Positions 28,982 to 38,103 of a stretch of 64,000 nucleotides of DNA are shown piece by piece (position 1 is the first letter of the stretch; the number at the start of each line of letters is the position of its first letter). A model generated the notes under the pieces. It was not told the DNA's origin. It ran no database searches and saw nothing but the letters and a program-made list of their open reading frames with translations. The stretch comes from Pseudoduganella violaceinigra DSM 15887 (GTDB taxonomy: Bacteria > Pseudomonadota > Gammaproteobacteria > Burkholderiales > Burkholderiaceae_D), in NCBI RefSeq assembly GCF_000425385.1, contig NZ_AUDI01000016.1, positions 186,001 through 250,000 on the forward strand. The letters are read 5' to 3'. The translations under genes were made by a program, and so were the position numbers.

Positions 28982-30788
28982 CTTTCCGGAACAATGCGTA
29001 GAACAAACCATCGTGATCCTGCTCGGCGCCGCCCAGGGGCAGCATCTGGCCGGGCGCATCGAGGCGGGTGGCGCGATTGCGCACCGCGAAAGCGGCCGCC
29101 TGCGCCTCGGACTCCTGCGGCCACAACGAACATGTCACGAACAGCAATTTACCATTGGGGGCGAGCATTTTCCAAAGGTTGTCGAGAATTTGCGACGAAA
29201 GTGTTGCAAGTTGACGGGTATCGCTCTTGCGGCGCAGCCAGCGGATATCCGGATGGCGGCGCACAATGCCGGAGGCGGTGCAAGGCACGTCGGCCAGAAT
29301 GCGGTCGAACGGCTGACCGTCCCACCAGCCGTCCGCCTGGGCCTCGGCCGCCTGCAGCGTTGCCTGCAATTGCAGGCGCTCGAGGTTCTCCTGGACGCGC
29401 AGCAGGCGCTTCGGATCGGCATCCAATGCTGTCAAATTGACATCGGTCAGCTCGAGGATATGGCAAGTCTTGCCGCCGGGCGCGGCGCAAGCGTCCAGCA
29501 CGCGCATGCCCGGCTGGACGTCCAGCAGCGGGGCAGCCAGCTGGGCGCCGGCATCCTGCACCGAGACCTCGCCTTCGGCGAAGCCAGGGATCTGCTGCAC
29601 CGGCACCGGCCTGGCCAGGCGCACCGCGTATGCGCCGATGCGGACCGCTTCCATGCCAGCTTGCGCCAGGCGCGCCAGGTAGTCCGGCACATTCGTGCGG
29701 CGGCTGTTGACCCGCAGCGTCAGCGGCGGCGGCTCGTTGCCGGCCGCCAGCAGCTGCTCCCACTGTTTCGGGTAGGCGGTGATGACGGCGTCGATCCACC
29801 ACTGCGGGTAGTTGTATTTGGCCTCCGGCTGCTGCATGGCTTCATCGAGCAACGCATCCTTCTCGCGCAGGAAGCGGCGCAGCAGGGCGTTGACCATGTT
29901 CTTGGCGCGTGCCGTGTCCGGGTGCGAGGCGGCGGCCGTCACGGCCTGGTCGACCACGGTAAAGGCTTCGTAGGGCGCCGGGCTGCCGTCGGCCGGGTGC
30001 ATCAGCGGCAGGGCCACCGAGAGCAGGGCCTGGACCAGCGGCTCCGGCGCTTTGGGCGCCATCAGGCCGATCAGGATGTCGCTCAGGGCCAGCTGGCGCA
30101 TGGCGCGGTAGCCGATGTCCTGGATCGCGCCGCGCGCCTGGGGGATGGCGTCGTTGGCGGCAAATACGGCCGCCAGCGCCTGCGGCAGGGCGGTACCGTG
30201 CTGCACTTGCACGGCAGCGGTGGCGGCGCCCAGGATGGCGAAAGCGAGAGAATCCTGCTTCAATTCGGACTGGAAATTGGTCTGTACGCGCGGTTTCAGG
30301 TCGCGGTGGTGGCTTTCGCGCATGGCTGGCTTGGCAGCAGCGCGCGGCGCCGGCGCCGGCGTATCCATGCCACGGGCGGCAGGCTTGCGGGCTGCCCATG
30401 GCGAGCCCGAGCCGGAACCGGAACCAGCACCCGCGCCGCCCGGCGCGCTGCCAACGCCGCGCTGGCCGCCATCCGCACGCGAATCGTTGCGGAATTCCGC
30501 GCCTTCGCGCTTGCCGAAGCCGCGCTGATCGCGGTCGCCGCGCCCTTCGCTGCGGCCCGCGCCGCGGTTGTCGCGCTCGGGACGCGGGCCGAAGCTGCGC
30601 TGGCCGCCTTCGCTGGCCGGGCGCGGTGCACTCGTGCGCGGGGCCGCTTCGCCACCGGATTGCCGAGCCGGGCGCGGACCGCCCGGGCGCGCCGCGCCAT
30701 CCCCCTGCGCGCGCGGCGCCTTGGCCGCCGGCGCAGCCGGTTTCGCCTTGGGTTTGAGGGATAAGGTTGGGCGCTCTTTCTTAGTCAT
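28974..30788 (-). CDS. rsmB: 16S rRNA m5C967 methyltransferase, N-extended
   Basis: 604 residues, against about 430 in E. coli. Residues 1-165 are a low-complexity Gly/Arg/Pro/Ala-rich segment (RSEGRGDRDQRGFGKR type), probably disordered and RNA-binding. Then come a NusB-like helical domain (about 178-310) and the methyltransferase domain with VLDACAAPGGKT (SAM site), DVPCTASG and the catalytic Cys in VTCSLWPQE. The enzyme methylates C967 of 16S rRNA. The start is kept at 30788 because the extension stays in frame with coding-like composition, but a shorter start cannot be excluded. Confidence 0.92.
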   Translation of the reverse strand: MTKKERPTLSLKPKAKPAAPAAKAPRAQGDGAARPGGPRPARQSGGEAAPRTSAPRPASEGGQRSFGPRPERDNRGAGRSEGRGDRDQRGFGKREGAEFRNDSRADGGQRGVGSAPGGAGAGSGSGSGSPWAARKPAARGMDTPAPAPRAAAKPAMRESHHRDLKPRVQTNFQSELKQDSLAFAILGAATAAVQVQHGTALPQALAAVFAANDAIPQARGAIQDIGYRAMRQLALSDILIGLMAPKAPEPLVQALLSVALPLMHPADGSPAPYEAFTVVDQAVTAAASHPDTARAKNMVNALLRRFLREKDALLDEAMQQPEAKYNYPQWWIDAVITAYPKQWEQLLAAGNEPPPLTLRVNSRRTNVPDYLARLAQAGMEAVRIGAYAVRLARPVPVQQIPGFAEGEVSVQDAGAQLAAPLLDVQPGMRVLDACAAPGGKTCHILELTDVNLTALDADPKRLLRVQENLERLQLQATLQAAEAQADGWWDGQPFDRILADVPCTASGIVRRHPDIRWLRRKSDTRQLATLSSQILDNLWKMLAPNGKLLFVTCSLWPQESEAQAAAFAVRNRATRLDAPGQMLPLGGAEQDHDGLFYALFRKDA

Positions 30789-30996
30789 TGCAATCCTGTC
30801 ATCGCGCCCGCCGGCCGGCGGAACGGCCCGTCAGGCCGTCTTCATCGCGGTAAATCTGTGAAAACCAAGATTGTACCCGGGATAGGCGGCCGAACCGCCT
30901 GTTTCCCCCGATTTACCCGTTCTTGCAAACAAGTATAATGTTCCTCTTTCAGACGTTTAGATAGAGGCAGGCCGAAACGGCCGCCCAGCCAACCAC
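30789..30996. promoter_or_regulatory. Divergent rsmB-argS intergenic region
   Basis: 208 bases. A perfect 14-bp palindrome CCGCCGG/CCGGCGG (30808-30821) and a hairpin ACGGCC/GGCCGT (30823-30839) lie in the rsmB leader. For argS a TATAAT at 30934-30939 has TTTACC at 30912-30917, spacing 16, a reasonable sigma-70 promoter. Confidence 0.5.
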
Positions 30997-32706
30997 ATGC
31001 TCGCCCAACAAAAGCAAGAGATCATTTCCCTGTTCCAGTCCGCCCTTGCGCCTATCCTGGAAGGTTCCGACGTTAAAGCCAACGTGGTGCTGGAGCGTCC
31101 GCGCGATGCCTCGCACGGCGACGTCGCCTGCAATATCGCCATGCAGCTGGCCAAGCAGCTGAAAATGAATCCGCGCGAGCTGGCGCAAAAGATCGTTGCC
31201 GCGCTGCTGGAAGCGCCTGCCGGCAAATCGCTGGTAGCTTCCGCCGAAATCGCCGGCCCGGGCTTCATCAATCTGCGCGTGAGCGACGCCGCCAAGCAGT
31301 CCGTGGTCAAGACCGTGCTGCAGCAGGGCGCCGCCTTCGGCCAGAGCGACTCGCTGGCGGGCAAGAACGTCATCATCGAATTCGTTTCGGCCAACCCGAC
31401 CGGCCCGCTGCACGTGGGCCACGGCCGCCAGGCGGCCCTGGGCGACGCCCTGTCCGCCCTGTTCGAGGCGCAAGGCGCCAAGGTCGTTCGCGAGTTCTAC
31501 TACAACGACGCCGGCGTGCAGATCCAGACCCTGGCCAACTCGGTCCAGTCCCGTGCCCGCGGCTTCAAGCCGGGCGACGCGGAGTGGCCTGAATCGGCCT
31601 ACAACGGCGACTACATCGCCGACATCGCCGCCGATTTCCTGGCCAGGAAGACCGTCTCGGCCTCCGACGGCCAGCCGGTCACCGGCTCCGGCGATGTGGA
31701 AGACATCGACAATATCCGCGCCTTCGCGGTCACCTACCTGCGCAACGAGCAGGATATCGACCTGCAGGCCTTCGGCGTGAAGTTCGACAACTACTATCTG
31801 GAATCGTCGCTGTACTCCGACGGCAAGGTGGAAAAGGCCGTCGAGGCGCTGGTCGCCAACGGCCACACCTATGAAGAAGGCGGCGCGCTGTGGCTGCGCA
31901 CCACCGACTACGGCGACGACAAGGACCGCGTGATGCGCAAGACCGACGGCGGCTACACCTATTTCGTGCCGGATGTCGCCTATCACATCGTCAAGTTCCA
32001 GCGCGGCTTCACCCAGGCCATCAACATCCAGGGTTCCGACCACCACGGCACGATCGCCCGCGTGCGCGCCGGCCTGCAGGCGGTCGGCATGGGCGTCCCG
32101 CAAGGCTTCCCTGACTACGTGCTGCACAAGATGGTCACCGTGATGAAGGACGGCGCCGAGGTGAAGATCTCCAAGCGCGCCGGTTCCTACGTCACCGTGC
32201 GCGACCTGATCGAATGGTCCGGCGGCGGCGATATCACCAAGGGCCGCGACGCGGTGCGCTTCTTCCTGATCTCGCGTAAAGCCGACACCGAATTCGTGTT
32301 CGACGTCGACGTGGCGCTGAAGACTTCCGACGAGAACCCGGTCTACTACGTGCAGTACGCCCACGCGCGTATCTGCCGCATGCTGGAAAACTGGGGCGGC
32401 GACGAGGCGTCCGTGGCCAACGTCGACCTGTCGCCGCTGACCGCGCCGACCGAGGCGACGTTGCTGGCCGCCCTGGCCCAGTATCCTGAAGTGCTGGCCC
32501 GCGCCCAGTCCGAACTGGGCCCGCACCAGGTGGCCTTCTATCTGCGCGATCTGGCTGCCGCCCTGCACTCCTTCTACTTCGCCGAAAAAGTGCTGGTGGA
32601 AGACGAGGCGACCAAGCTGGCCCGCTTGGCGCTGATGGTTGCCACCCGCCAGGTGCTGCGCAATGGCCTGGCACTGATCGGCGTATCCGCTCCTAACCAA
32701 ATGTAA
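30997..32706 (+). CDS. argS: Arginyl-tRNA synthetase
   Basis: 569 residues. Class I synthetase charging tRNA-Arg. The N-terminal Add1 domain is followed by the HIGH-type motif H139-V-G-H142 in [13 protein letters not shown]. The KMSKS equivalent is K390-I-S-K-R, and a helical anticodon-binding domain with DALR-type C-terminus ([18 protein letters not shown] end) closes the protein. It heads the plus-strand operon to 37115; the next gene starts 8 bases after the stop. Confidence 0.98.
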   Translation: MLAQQKQEIISLFQSALAPILEGSDVKANVVLERPRDASHGDVACNIAMQLAKQLKMNPRELAQKIVAALLEAPAGKSLVASAEIAGPGFINLRVSDAAKQSVVKTVLQQGAAFGQSDSLAGKNVIIEFVSANPTGPLHVGHGRQAALGDALSALFEAQGAKVVREFYYNDAGVQIQTLANSVQSRARGFKPGDAEWPESAYNGDYIADIAADFLARKTVSASDGQPVTGSGDVEDIDNIRAFAVTYLRNEQDIDLQAFGVKFDNYYLESSLYSDGKVEKAVEALVANGHTYEEGGALWLRTTDYGDDKDRVMRKTDGGYTYFVPDVAYHIVKFQRGFTQAINIQGSDHHGTIARVRAGLQAVGMGVPQGFPDYVLHKMVTVMKDGAEVKISKRAGSYVTVRDLIEWSGGGDITKGRDAVRFFLISRKADTEFVFDVDVALKTSDENPVYYVQYAHARICRMLENWGGDEASVANVDLSPLTAPTEATLLAALAQYPEVLARAQSELGPHQVAFYLRDLAAALHSFYFAEKVLVEDEATKLARLALMVATRQVLRNGLALIGVSAPNQM

Positions 32707-32713
32707 GGAACTC

Positions 32714-33397
32714 ATGGCTTTTCGCTCCATTCGCTCTGTGCGCCAACAAGGCAACACCCTGGTTGGCATCGTCATCGGCCTGGTCATCGGCCTCGTCATC
32801 GCCGTCGTCGTGGCGCTGATGATCACCAAAGGCCAGACGCCGTTCACCGACAAGGTTCCGAAGAACGGCAAACCGACCGATGAAGCATCCGGCCAGATCG
32901 CCGATCCCAACAAGCCGATGTACGGCAACAAGGACGCCGTGAAAAAGGCCAACAGCGATTTCGAGCGCGATGCCGCCAAGCCGACAGCCGCGGACGAATT
33001 GCAGAAGGTGGTCGACAATATCCAGGCACAGGGCCGGGACAAGCCGGCACCGGCTCCCGCCGCGCCGGCGACCACGTCGCCGGCGGCGCCGCCACCGCTC
33101 AACAGCGCCGCGCCGCCAGCGCAGGCGGCGGCTCCGGCGCCTGCATTGCCGGGCGAAGACAAGTTCGTGTACTACCTGCAGGCCGGCGCATTCCGCGAAG
33201 CCGGCGACGCGGAAAACACGCGCGCCAAGCTGGCCCTGCTGGGCTTTGAGGCGTCCGTCTCCGAACGCGCCACCGACGCGGGCGTGCTGCACCGCGTGCG
33301 CATGGGGCCTTTCACCCAGGTGGAAGCGATGAACAAGGTGCGCGCCAAGCTGTCCGAAAACGGCATCGACGTCGCCGTCGTCCGCAACCAGAAATAA
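32714..33397 (+). CDS. SPOR-domain membrane protein (FtsN-like)
   Basis: 227 residues. One membrane segment (about 16-38, rich in Gly/Val/Ile), a periplasmic Ala/Pro linker (about 108-148), and a SPOR domain (about 150-226, FVYYLQAGAFREAGDAE). SPOR domains bind glycan strands lacking stem peptides at the septum, so this is likely an FtsN-type division protein. Located in the argS-dsbA interval, a common site for this gene in Burkholderiales. Confidence 0.9.
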   Translation: MAFRSIRSVRQQGNTLVGIVIGLVIGLVIAVVVALMITKGQTPFTDKVPKNGKPTDEASGQIADPNKPMYGNKDAVKKANSDFERDAAKPTAADELQKVVDNIQAQGRDKPAPAPAAPATTSPAAPPPLNSAAPPAQAAAPAPALPGEDKFVYYLQAGAFREAGDAENTRAKLALLGFEASVSERATDAGVLHRVRMGPFTQVEAMNKVRAKLSENGIDVAVVRNQK

Positions 33398-33410
33398 GGG
33401 AGTCAGTACG

Positions 33411-34079
33411 ATGAAACTGATCAAGCAGATGCTGGCAGTTGCCTTGTTCGGCGCGGCCTTTGCCGCCGGCGCGTCGCCGGCAGCGCCGGTTGCCGGCACC
33501 GACTACGTGAAACTGTCCGAGCCCCAGCCTGTCGATACCGGCAAGAAGGTTGAAGTCATCGAATTCTTCGCCTACTACTGCCCGCATTGCTACGCGTTCG
33601 AGCCATCCCTGTCGGCCTGGGTCAAGAAACAAGGCGACAACATCGTCTACAAGCGCGTGCATGTGGGCCGCGGTCCGGCGGTGCTGCCGCAGCAGAAGCT
33701 GTTCTTCTCGCTCGAGGCCATGGGCCTGGTCGAGCAGTACCACCAGAAGGTGTTCGAGGCCATGCACGTGCAGAACAAGCCGCTGCGCAGCGATGCAGAA
33801 GTGCTCGGCTGGGCCGCCGGCGCGGGCATCGACAAAAGCAAGTTCGCGGAAACCTACACTGGCCTGGGCGTGGGCGCCAAGGTGCGCCGCACCGAGCGCA
33901 TGATGGGCGACTACCGGGTCGACTACTGGCCGATGGTGGTTATCGACGGCAAGTACATGACTTCCCCGGCCGAAGCGAGCAGGAACATCAAACCGGCGCC
34001 GAACGAAGAGCAGATGCACGCCAACGCCCTGGCTGTGATGGACTACCTGGTGTCCAAAGCCAAGTCTGAAAAGAAGTAA
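33411..34079 (+). CDS. dsbA: Thiol:disulfide interchange protein DsbA
   Basis: 222 residues. Signal peptide about 1-22, then a periplasmic thioredoxin-fold oxidase with active site C57-P-H-C60 in EFFAYYCPHC. The cis-proline loop is the YWPMVVIDGKY segment. It introduces disulfides into exported proteins; its reoxidant DsbB is not in this window. ATG preceded by GGGAG. Confidence 0.95.
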   Translation: MKLIKQMLAVALFGAAFAAGASPAAPVAGTDYVKLSEPQPVDTGKKVEVIEFFAYYCPHCYAFEPSLSAWVKKQGDNIVYKRVHVGRGPAVLPQQKLFFSLEAMGLVEQYHQKVFEAMHVQNKPLRSDAEVLGWAAGAGIDKSKFAETYTGLGVGAKVRRTERMMGDYRVDYWPMVVIDGKYMTSPAEASRNIKPAPNEEQMHANALAVMDYLVSKAKSEKK

Positions 34080-34083
34080 GGCT

Positions 34084-34857
34084 TTGAAGCGCGTCTTTAT
34101 TACCGGCGCTTCGAGCGGCATCGGCGCGGCGCTGGCGGCGCATTACGCCGCCCAGGGCTGCACCCTTGGCCTGCTGGGACGCCGCGCGGACGCGCTGCAA
34201 GCACTGGCCGCTTCCCTGCCCAATGCCGGCCGCCACCGCTGCTATGCGGCCGACGTGACCGACCATGCGGCACTGCGCGGCGCCGCCGAAGCGTTCCTCG
34301 GCCATGCCGGCGGCTGCGATATCGTCATCGCCAGCGCCGGCATTTCGCATGGCACCATCACCGAATTGCCGGAAGACCTGCCAGTGTTCGAGTCCATTAT
34401 CGCCACCAACGTCACCGCCACGGTCGCCACCTTTGCGCCCTTCATCGCCGTCATGCGCGCGCAGGGCACGCCGGCGCGCCTGGTCGGCATCGGCAGCGTG
34501 GCCGGCGTGCGCGGACTGCCGGGCGGCAGCGCCTATAGCGCGTCCAAGGCGGCGGTGCGGGTGTACTGCGAGTCGCTGCGGGTGGAGCTGCGCGGCAGCG
34601 GCATCGAGGTGGTCACCATCGCGCCCGGCTACATCGATACGCCGATGACGCAGCAGAACAAGTATCCCATGCCCTTCCTGATGCAACCGGGCGCTTTTGC
34701 GGCCGCGGCGGCGCGCTGCATCGAGCGCGGCGCCAGCTACCGCGTCGTCCCTTGGCAGGCGGGCATGATCGCGCGCCTGCTGCGCATCCTGCCGGACTGG
34801 CTGTACGACCGGGCTTTCGCCAAGGCGCCGCACAAGGCGCGCAAGGGCGCCGCATGA
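34084..34857 (+). CDS. Short-chain dehydrogenase/reductase
   Basis: 257 residues from a TTG start at 34084, four bases after dsbA. Classical SDR with T-G-A-S-S-G-I-G (about 7-14), an ASAGISHG NAG-type loop, catalytic Ser in GIGSVAG and Y-S-A-S-K. The C-terminus is hydrophobic/basic. Substrate unknown. Its TGA overlaps the birA ATG (ATGA). Confidence 0.9.
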   Translation: MKRVFITGASSGIGAALAAHYAAQGCTLGLLGRRADALQALAASLPNAGRHRCYAADVTDHAALRGAAEAFLGHAGGCDIVIASAGISHGTITELPEDLPVFESIIATNVTATVATFAPFIAVMRAQGTPARLVGIGSVAGVRGLPGGSAYSASKAAVRVYCESLRVELRGSGIEVVTIAPGYIDTPMTQQNKYPMPFLMQPGAFAAAAARCIERGASYRVVPWQAGMIARLLRILPDWLYDRAFAKAPHKARKGAA

Positions 34858-35639
34858 ACGCAACACCGCTCGCAGCAGCGGCGATCCACCGACTGGTCGC
34901 CGCCAGCGCTTCCCATGTCGCCATCGAGGTGGTGGACGAAACCGGCTCCACCAATGCCGACCTGCTGGCGCGCCTGCCGCTGGCCGGGCCGGTGCTGCGC
35001 GTGGCCGAACGCCAGACTGCGGGGCGTGGACGCGCCGGCCGCAGCTGGCTGTCCGCGCCGGGCGCTTCCCTGACGTTCTCCGTCGCCTGGCAATTCCACG
35101 CACCGCTGCAGCGCATGGTGGGTCTGCCGCTGGCGGTCGGCGTCGCCCTGGCGGAAACCGTGAACGGGCTGGGCGTACCGGTCCAGCTGAAATGGCCGAA
35201 CGATCTGCTGAAGGATGGCGCCAAGCTGGCCGGCATCCTGGTCGAAACCCAGGCGGCGCCCGATGGCAGCATCTGGGCCGTTATCGGCTGCGGCATGAAC
35301 CTGTTGATGCCCGACGAGATGGAAGCGGCCATCGGTCGCCCCGTCTCCTCCGCCCCATGGCTGGCGCAGATGGACCGCAACGCCCTGCTGGCCCAGCTGC
35401 TGAGCCGCCTGTGCGCCGTGCTCGATGCATTCGACGCCGCCGGCTTTGCCGCCTTCAGCGAGCGCTGGAATGCGCTGCAGGCCTGGCGCGGGCAGCCGGT
35501 GCGCCTGCTCGACCAGGGTGCCATCCAGCAGGAAGGCCTGGCCGCCGGCGTGGACGAGCAGGGCCGCCTGCTGCTCGATACGCCGTCCGGCCGGGTGGCC
35601 GTGCTGTCGGGCGATGTGTCGCTGAGGCTTGCGCCATGA
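34854..35639 (+). CDS. birA: Biotin-[acetyl-CoA-carboxylase] ligase
   Basis: 261 residues. Contains only the catalytic and C-terminal SH3-like parts: ETGSTNADLLAR, RQTAGRGRAGRSW (biotinyl-adenylate loop) and LKWPNDLL. The N-terminal DNA-binding domain of E. coli BirA is missing, so it should biotinylate AccB without repressing biotin genes. The ATG at 34854 overlaps the SDR stop; a longer in-frame reading would merely be SDR shadow. Confidence 0.95.
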   Translation: MNATPLAAAAIHRLVAASASHVAIEVVDETGSTNADLLARLPLAGPVLRVAERQTAGRGRAGRSWLSAPGASLTFSVAWQFHAPLQRMVGLPLAVGVALAETVNGLGVPVQLKWPNDLLKDGAKLAGILVETQAAPDGSIWAVIGCGMNLLMPDEMEAAIGRPVSSAPWLAQMDRNALLAQLLSRLCAVLDAFDAAGFAAFSERWNALQAWRGQPVRLLDQGAIQQEGLAAGVDEQGRLLLDTPSGRVAVLSGDVSLRLAP

Positions 35640-36397
35640 GCTACGCGCTGCTGATCGATGCCGGCAACACCCGCATCAAATGGGCCCTCGCCGCGCCCGG
35701 CGCCGCCCTCGGCGACTGGCATGCCCAGGGCGCCCATCTGCATGCCGACGCGGCGGACTTCCCGGCCGCGCTGGACGCCGCCGCGCGCGGTATGCCCATC
35801 GGCCGGGTCCTGGCCGCCAATGTAGCGGGGCCGGCGGTCAAGGACATGCTGGCCGGCTGGCTGGCCGCGCCGCAGCTGGGCATCGATGCGCAAGGCGTTG
35901 AATGGTTCGCCTCCGTCGCGCAGCGCGCCGGCGTACGCAATGCCTACCGCAACCCGGCGCAGCTTGGCTGCGACAGGTTCGCCGCCGCCATCGGCGCGCA
36001 CGCACTGGCGCCAGGCAAAGCCATCGTGGTGGCCAATTGCGGCACCGCGACCACCATCGACGCGATCACGGCGGACGGCACCTTCCTGGGCGGCATGATC
36101 CTGCCCGGCCTGGGCCTGATGGCGACCAGCCTGGCCCGGAATACCGCCCAGCTGCCACAGATCAAACCCGGCAAGCTGCCCGAGGGCTTCGCCGACAATA
36201 CCGACGACGCCATCCTGACCGGCTGCCTGGCCGCGCAGGCCGGTGCGATTGAACGCGCATTTGCGCTGCACCGGGCCGCAGAGTGTATTATTTCCGGCGG
36301 CGCCGCGCCGTATGTCGCGCCCGCGGTCCCCGTGCCGCACCGCCATGTCGACAACATCGTAATGATAGGCCTGCACGCCGCCCTGCGCTGCGCCTGA
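35636..36397 (+). CDS. coaX: Type III pantothenate kinase
   Basis: 253 residues. Catalyses the first step of CoA synthesis. ASKHA-fold motifs: LLIDAGNTRIKW (phosphate 1), LGCDRFAAAIGA, and ANCGTATTIDAI with the catalytic-region Asp. Starts with ATGA overlapping birA. The birA-coaX pair is usual in betaproteobacteria. Confidence 0.95.
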   Translation: MSYALLIDAGNTRIKWALAAPGAALGDWHAQGAHLHADAADFPAALDAAARGMPIGRVLAANVAGPAVKDMLAGWLAAPQLGIDAQGVEWFASVAQRAGVRNAYRNPAQLGCDRFAAAIGAHALAPGKAIVVANCGTATTIDAITADGTFLGGMILPGLGLMATSLARNTAQLPQIKPGKLPEGFADNTDDAILTGCLAAQAGAIERAFALHRAAECIISGGAAPYVAPAVPVPHRHVDNIVMIGLHAALRCA

Positions 36398-36413
36398 CCC
36401 GTATGGAGTACCC

Positions 36414-37115
36414 GTGCTGAAACTGATCTTCGTCCTGCTCCTGGCCGCCAATGCCGCGCTGTTCGCCTACGGTGCAGGCTACCTTGGCCAGTTCAGCGGC
36501 AATGAACACGAACCGGCGCGCCTGCAACAGCAGCACAACGCCGACAAATTGCAACTGATCAGCGCCAGCCAGGCGGAAAGCGCGGCGGCCGCCGTAGCGC
36601 CGCCGCCCCCGCCGGCGCCGGTACCGCGCGACGAACCGGCCGCCGTCGCCTGCCTGGAAGCCGGCAACTTCCCGCAGGCCGAGGCGCGCAAATTCGAGGA
36701 CCGCCTGGCAGCGCTGCAGCTGGGCGACCGCCAGCAGCGCCGCAACCTGCCCGACCAGGAAATCTCCAGCTACATCGTGCACATTCCGCCGCAGGCCAGC
36801 CGCGCCGCCGCCGAAAAGAAAGCCGACGAGCTGCGCGAGCTGGGCATCACCAACTTCTTCATCCTGAATGAAAGCTCGCCCCTGAAATGGGGCATCTCGC
36901 TGGGCGTGTTCCGCAGCGAGGCGGCGGCCCAGTCGCAACTGGCAACGCTGCACAAGCAGGGCGTGCAGACCGCCCGCGTGGCGCCGCGCTACACCGGCAG
37001 CAAGCAGATGGTCTACCAGTTCCGCGACATCAGCGAGGACACCAAGGCGCGCATCGCCAAGATCGTCGCCAAATTCCCCGAGCAGGAAACCCGCGCCTGT
37101 TCTAGCGCTCGATAA
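36414..37115 (+). CDS. SPOR-domain-like membrane protein
   Basis: 233 residues from a GTG start with GGAG nine bases upstream. One membrane segment (about 3-22), a Pro-rich linker ([10 protein letters not shown], about 60-73) and a C-terminal region with SPOR character (SSYIVHIPPQASRAAAEKK to GVFRSEAAAQSQLATL). Last gene of the argS operon. Its 3' end overlaps the convergent rlpA gene by 14 bases. Confidence 0.82.
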   Translation: MLKLIFVLLLAANAALFAYGAGYLGQFSGNEHEPARLQQQHNADKLQLISASQAESAAAAVAPPPPPAPVPRDEPAAVACLEAGNFPQAEARKFEDRLAALQLGDRQQRRNLPDQEISSYIVHIPPQASRAAAEKKADELRELGITNFFILNESSPLKWGISLGVFRSEAAAQSQLATLHKQGVQTARVAPRYTGSKQMVYQFRDISEDTKARIAKIVAKFPEQETRACSSAR

Positions 37116-38103
37116 CGATAGGCTTCAGCTTGAAGCTCGAAGGCAGCGCCTTGCCTGCTGCCTGCGCATCTTCGCGGCTGGCGTAAGGACCGGCGAACAG
37201 GCGGTAGAACTTGCCCGCCTGTTCCATATCCAGTTTCAAGCCGGCGTCGCTGGCCTCCAGCCGCTTGCGCAAGCCGTCGGCGCCGTCGGCACGCGCGTAG
37301 GAACCTAGCTGCAGGTAGTAGCCCTGCGCCGTGGCGGCGGGGGCGGCGCCGCCTGCCGGCATGGCCTTGGCCTCTTCCTCGCCGCCGGACGATACCAGCA
37401 TCGGCGCGGCCTTCGGCATCGCCTGGGGCTGCGGGGCGGCGGCCACCGGTGCCGGTGCGGCGCCGCGGGCGGCGGCCATGCGCTCGATTTCGGCCGGCAG
37501 CAGGTGTTCCACGTCCAGCTGGCTGGTGCCGTTGGCCAGCAGGCCAAGCTTCAGCGCCGCGGTATAGGAAACGTCGATGATGCGGCTGGAATGGAATGGC
37601 CCGCGGTCGTTGATGCGCACCACCACCGAATTGCCGTTGGCGACATTGGTCACCCGCGCATACGATGGAATCGGCAGCGTCGGATGCGCCGCCGTCATCT
37701 TGTACATATCGTAGATTTCGCCCGACGAGGTGCGCTGGCCATGGAATTTCTTGCCGTACCAGGTACCGATACCGCGCTGCTTGAATTCAGTGCCGGGCGC
37801 GATCGGCGTATAGGTCTTGCCGAACACGACGTAGGGACGGTTCGAGCGCGGCAGCAAAGGATCGATACGCACCTCGGCGTCCGGCGTTTCCAGCAGGCCG
37901 GCCGGCGGCTTTTCGCCCGGGCCGTCGTCCTGGTAATAGGCGCCGCGCCCGGAATTGGCCGGCGGCAGCACTGGAGTGGCCGGCTGCGGCTTGGCCGTCA
38001 CCGGCGCAGGCGCGCGGCGCGCGGTGGAATCGGTCTGCGTCGTGCCGCAAGCGGCCAGCAGCGCGGCGGCCGCGAGCGGCAGGAGTCGATATGCGTGCTT
38101 CAT
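37102..38103 (-). CDS. rlpA: RlpA-like septal lytic transglycosylase
   Basis: 333 residues. Lipoprotein signal with lipobox LLAAC-G near residues 16-20. A double-psi beta-barrel RlpA domain (about 108-205: GIGTWYGKKFHGQRTSSGE and VRINDRGPF) cleaves naked glycan strands. A low-complexity linker leads to a C-terminal SPOR domain (about 262-333) for septal targeting. The ATG overlaps the rodA stop, making it the last gene of the mre-mrd operon. Confidence 0.93.
   Translation of the reverse strand: MKHAYRLLPLAAAALLAACGTTQTDSTARRAPAPVTAKPQPATPVLPPANSGRGAYYQDDGPGEKPPAGLLETPDAEVRIDPLLPRSNRPYVVFGKTYTPIAPGTEFKQRGIGTWYGKKFHGQRTSSGEIYDMYKMTAAHPTLPIPSYARVTNVANGNSVVVRINDRGPFHSSRIIDVSYTAALKLGLLANGTSQLDVEHLLPAEIERMAAARGAAPAPVAAAPQPQAMPKAAPMLVSSGGEEEAKAMPAGGAAPAATAQGYYLQLGSYARADGADGLRKRLEASDAGLKLDMEQAGKFYRLFAGPYASREDAQAAGKALPSSFKLKPIVIER

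Noticed and set aside
28848-30764. 638-codon plus-strand open frame over rsmB
   Set aside because: Shadow of rsmB; no start context and no family resemblance.
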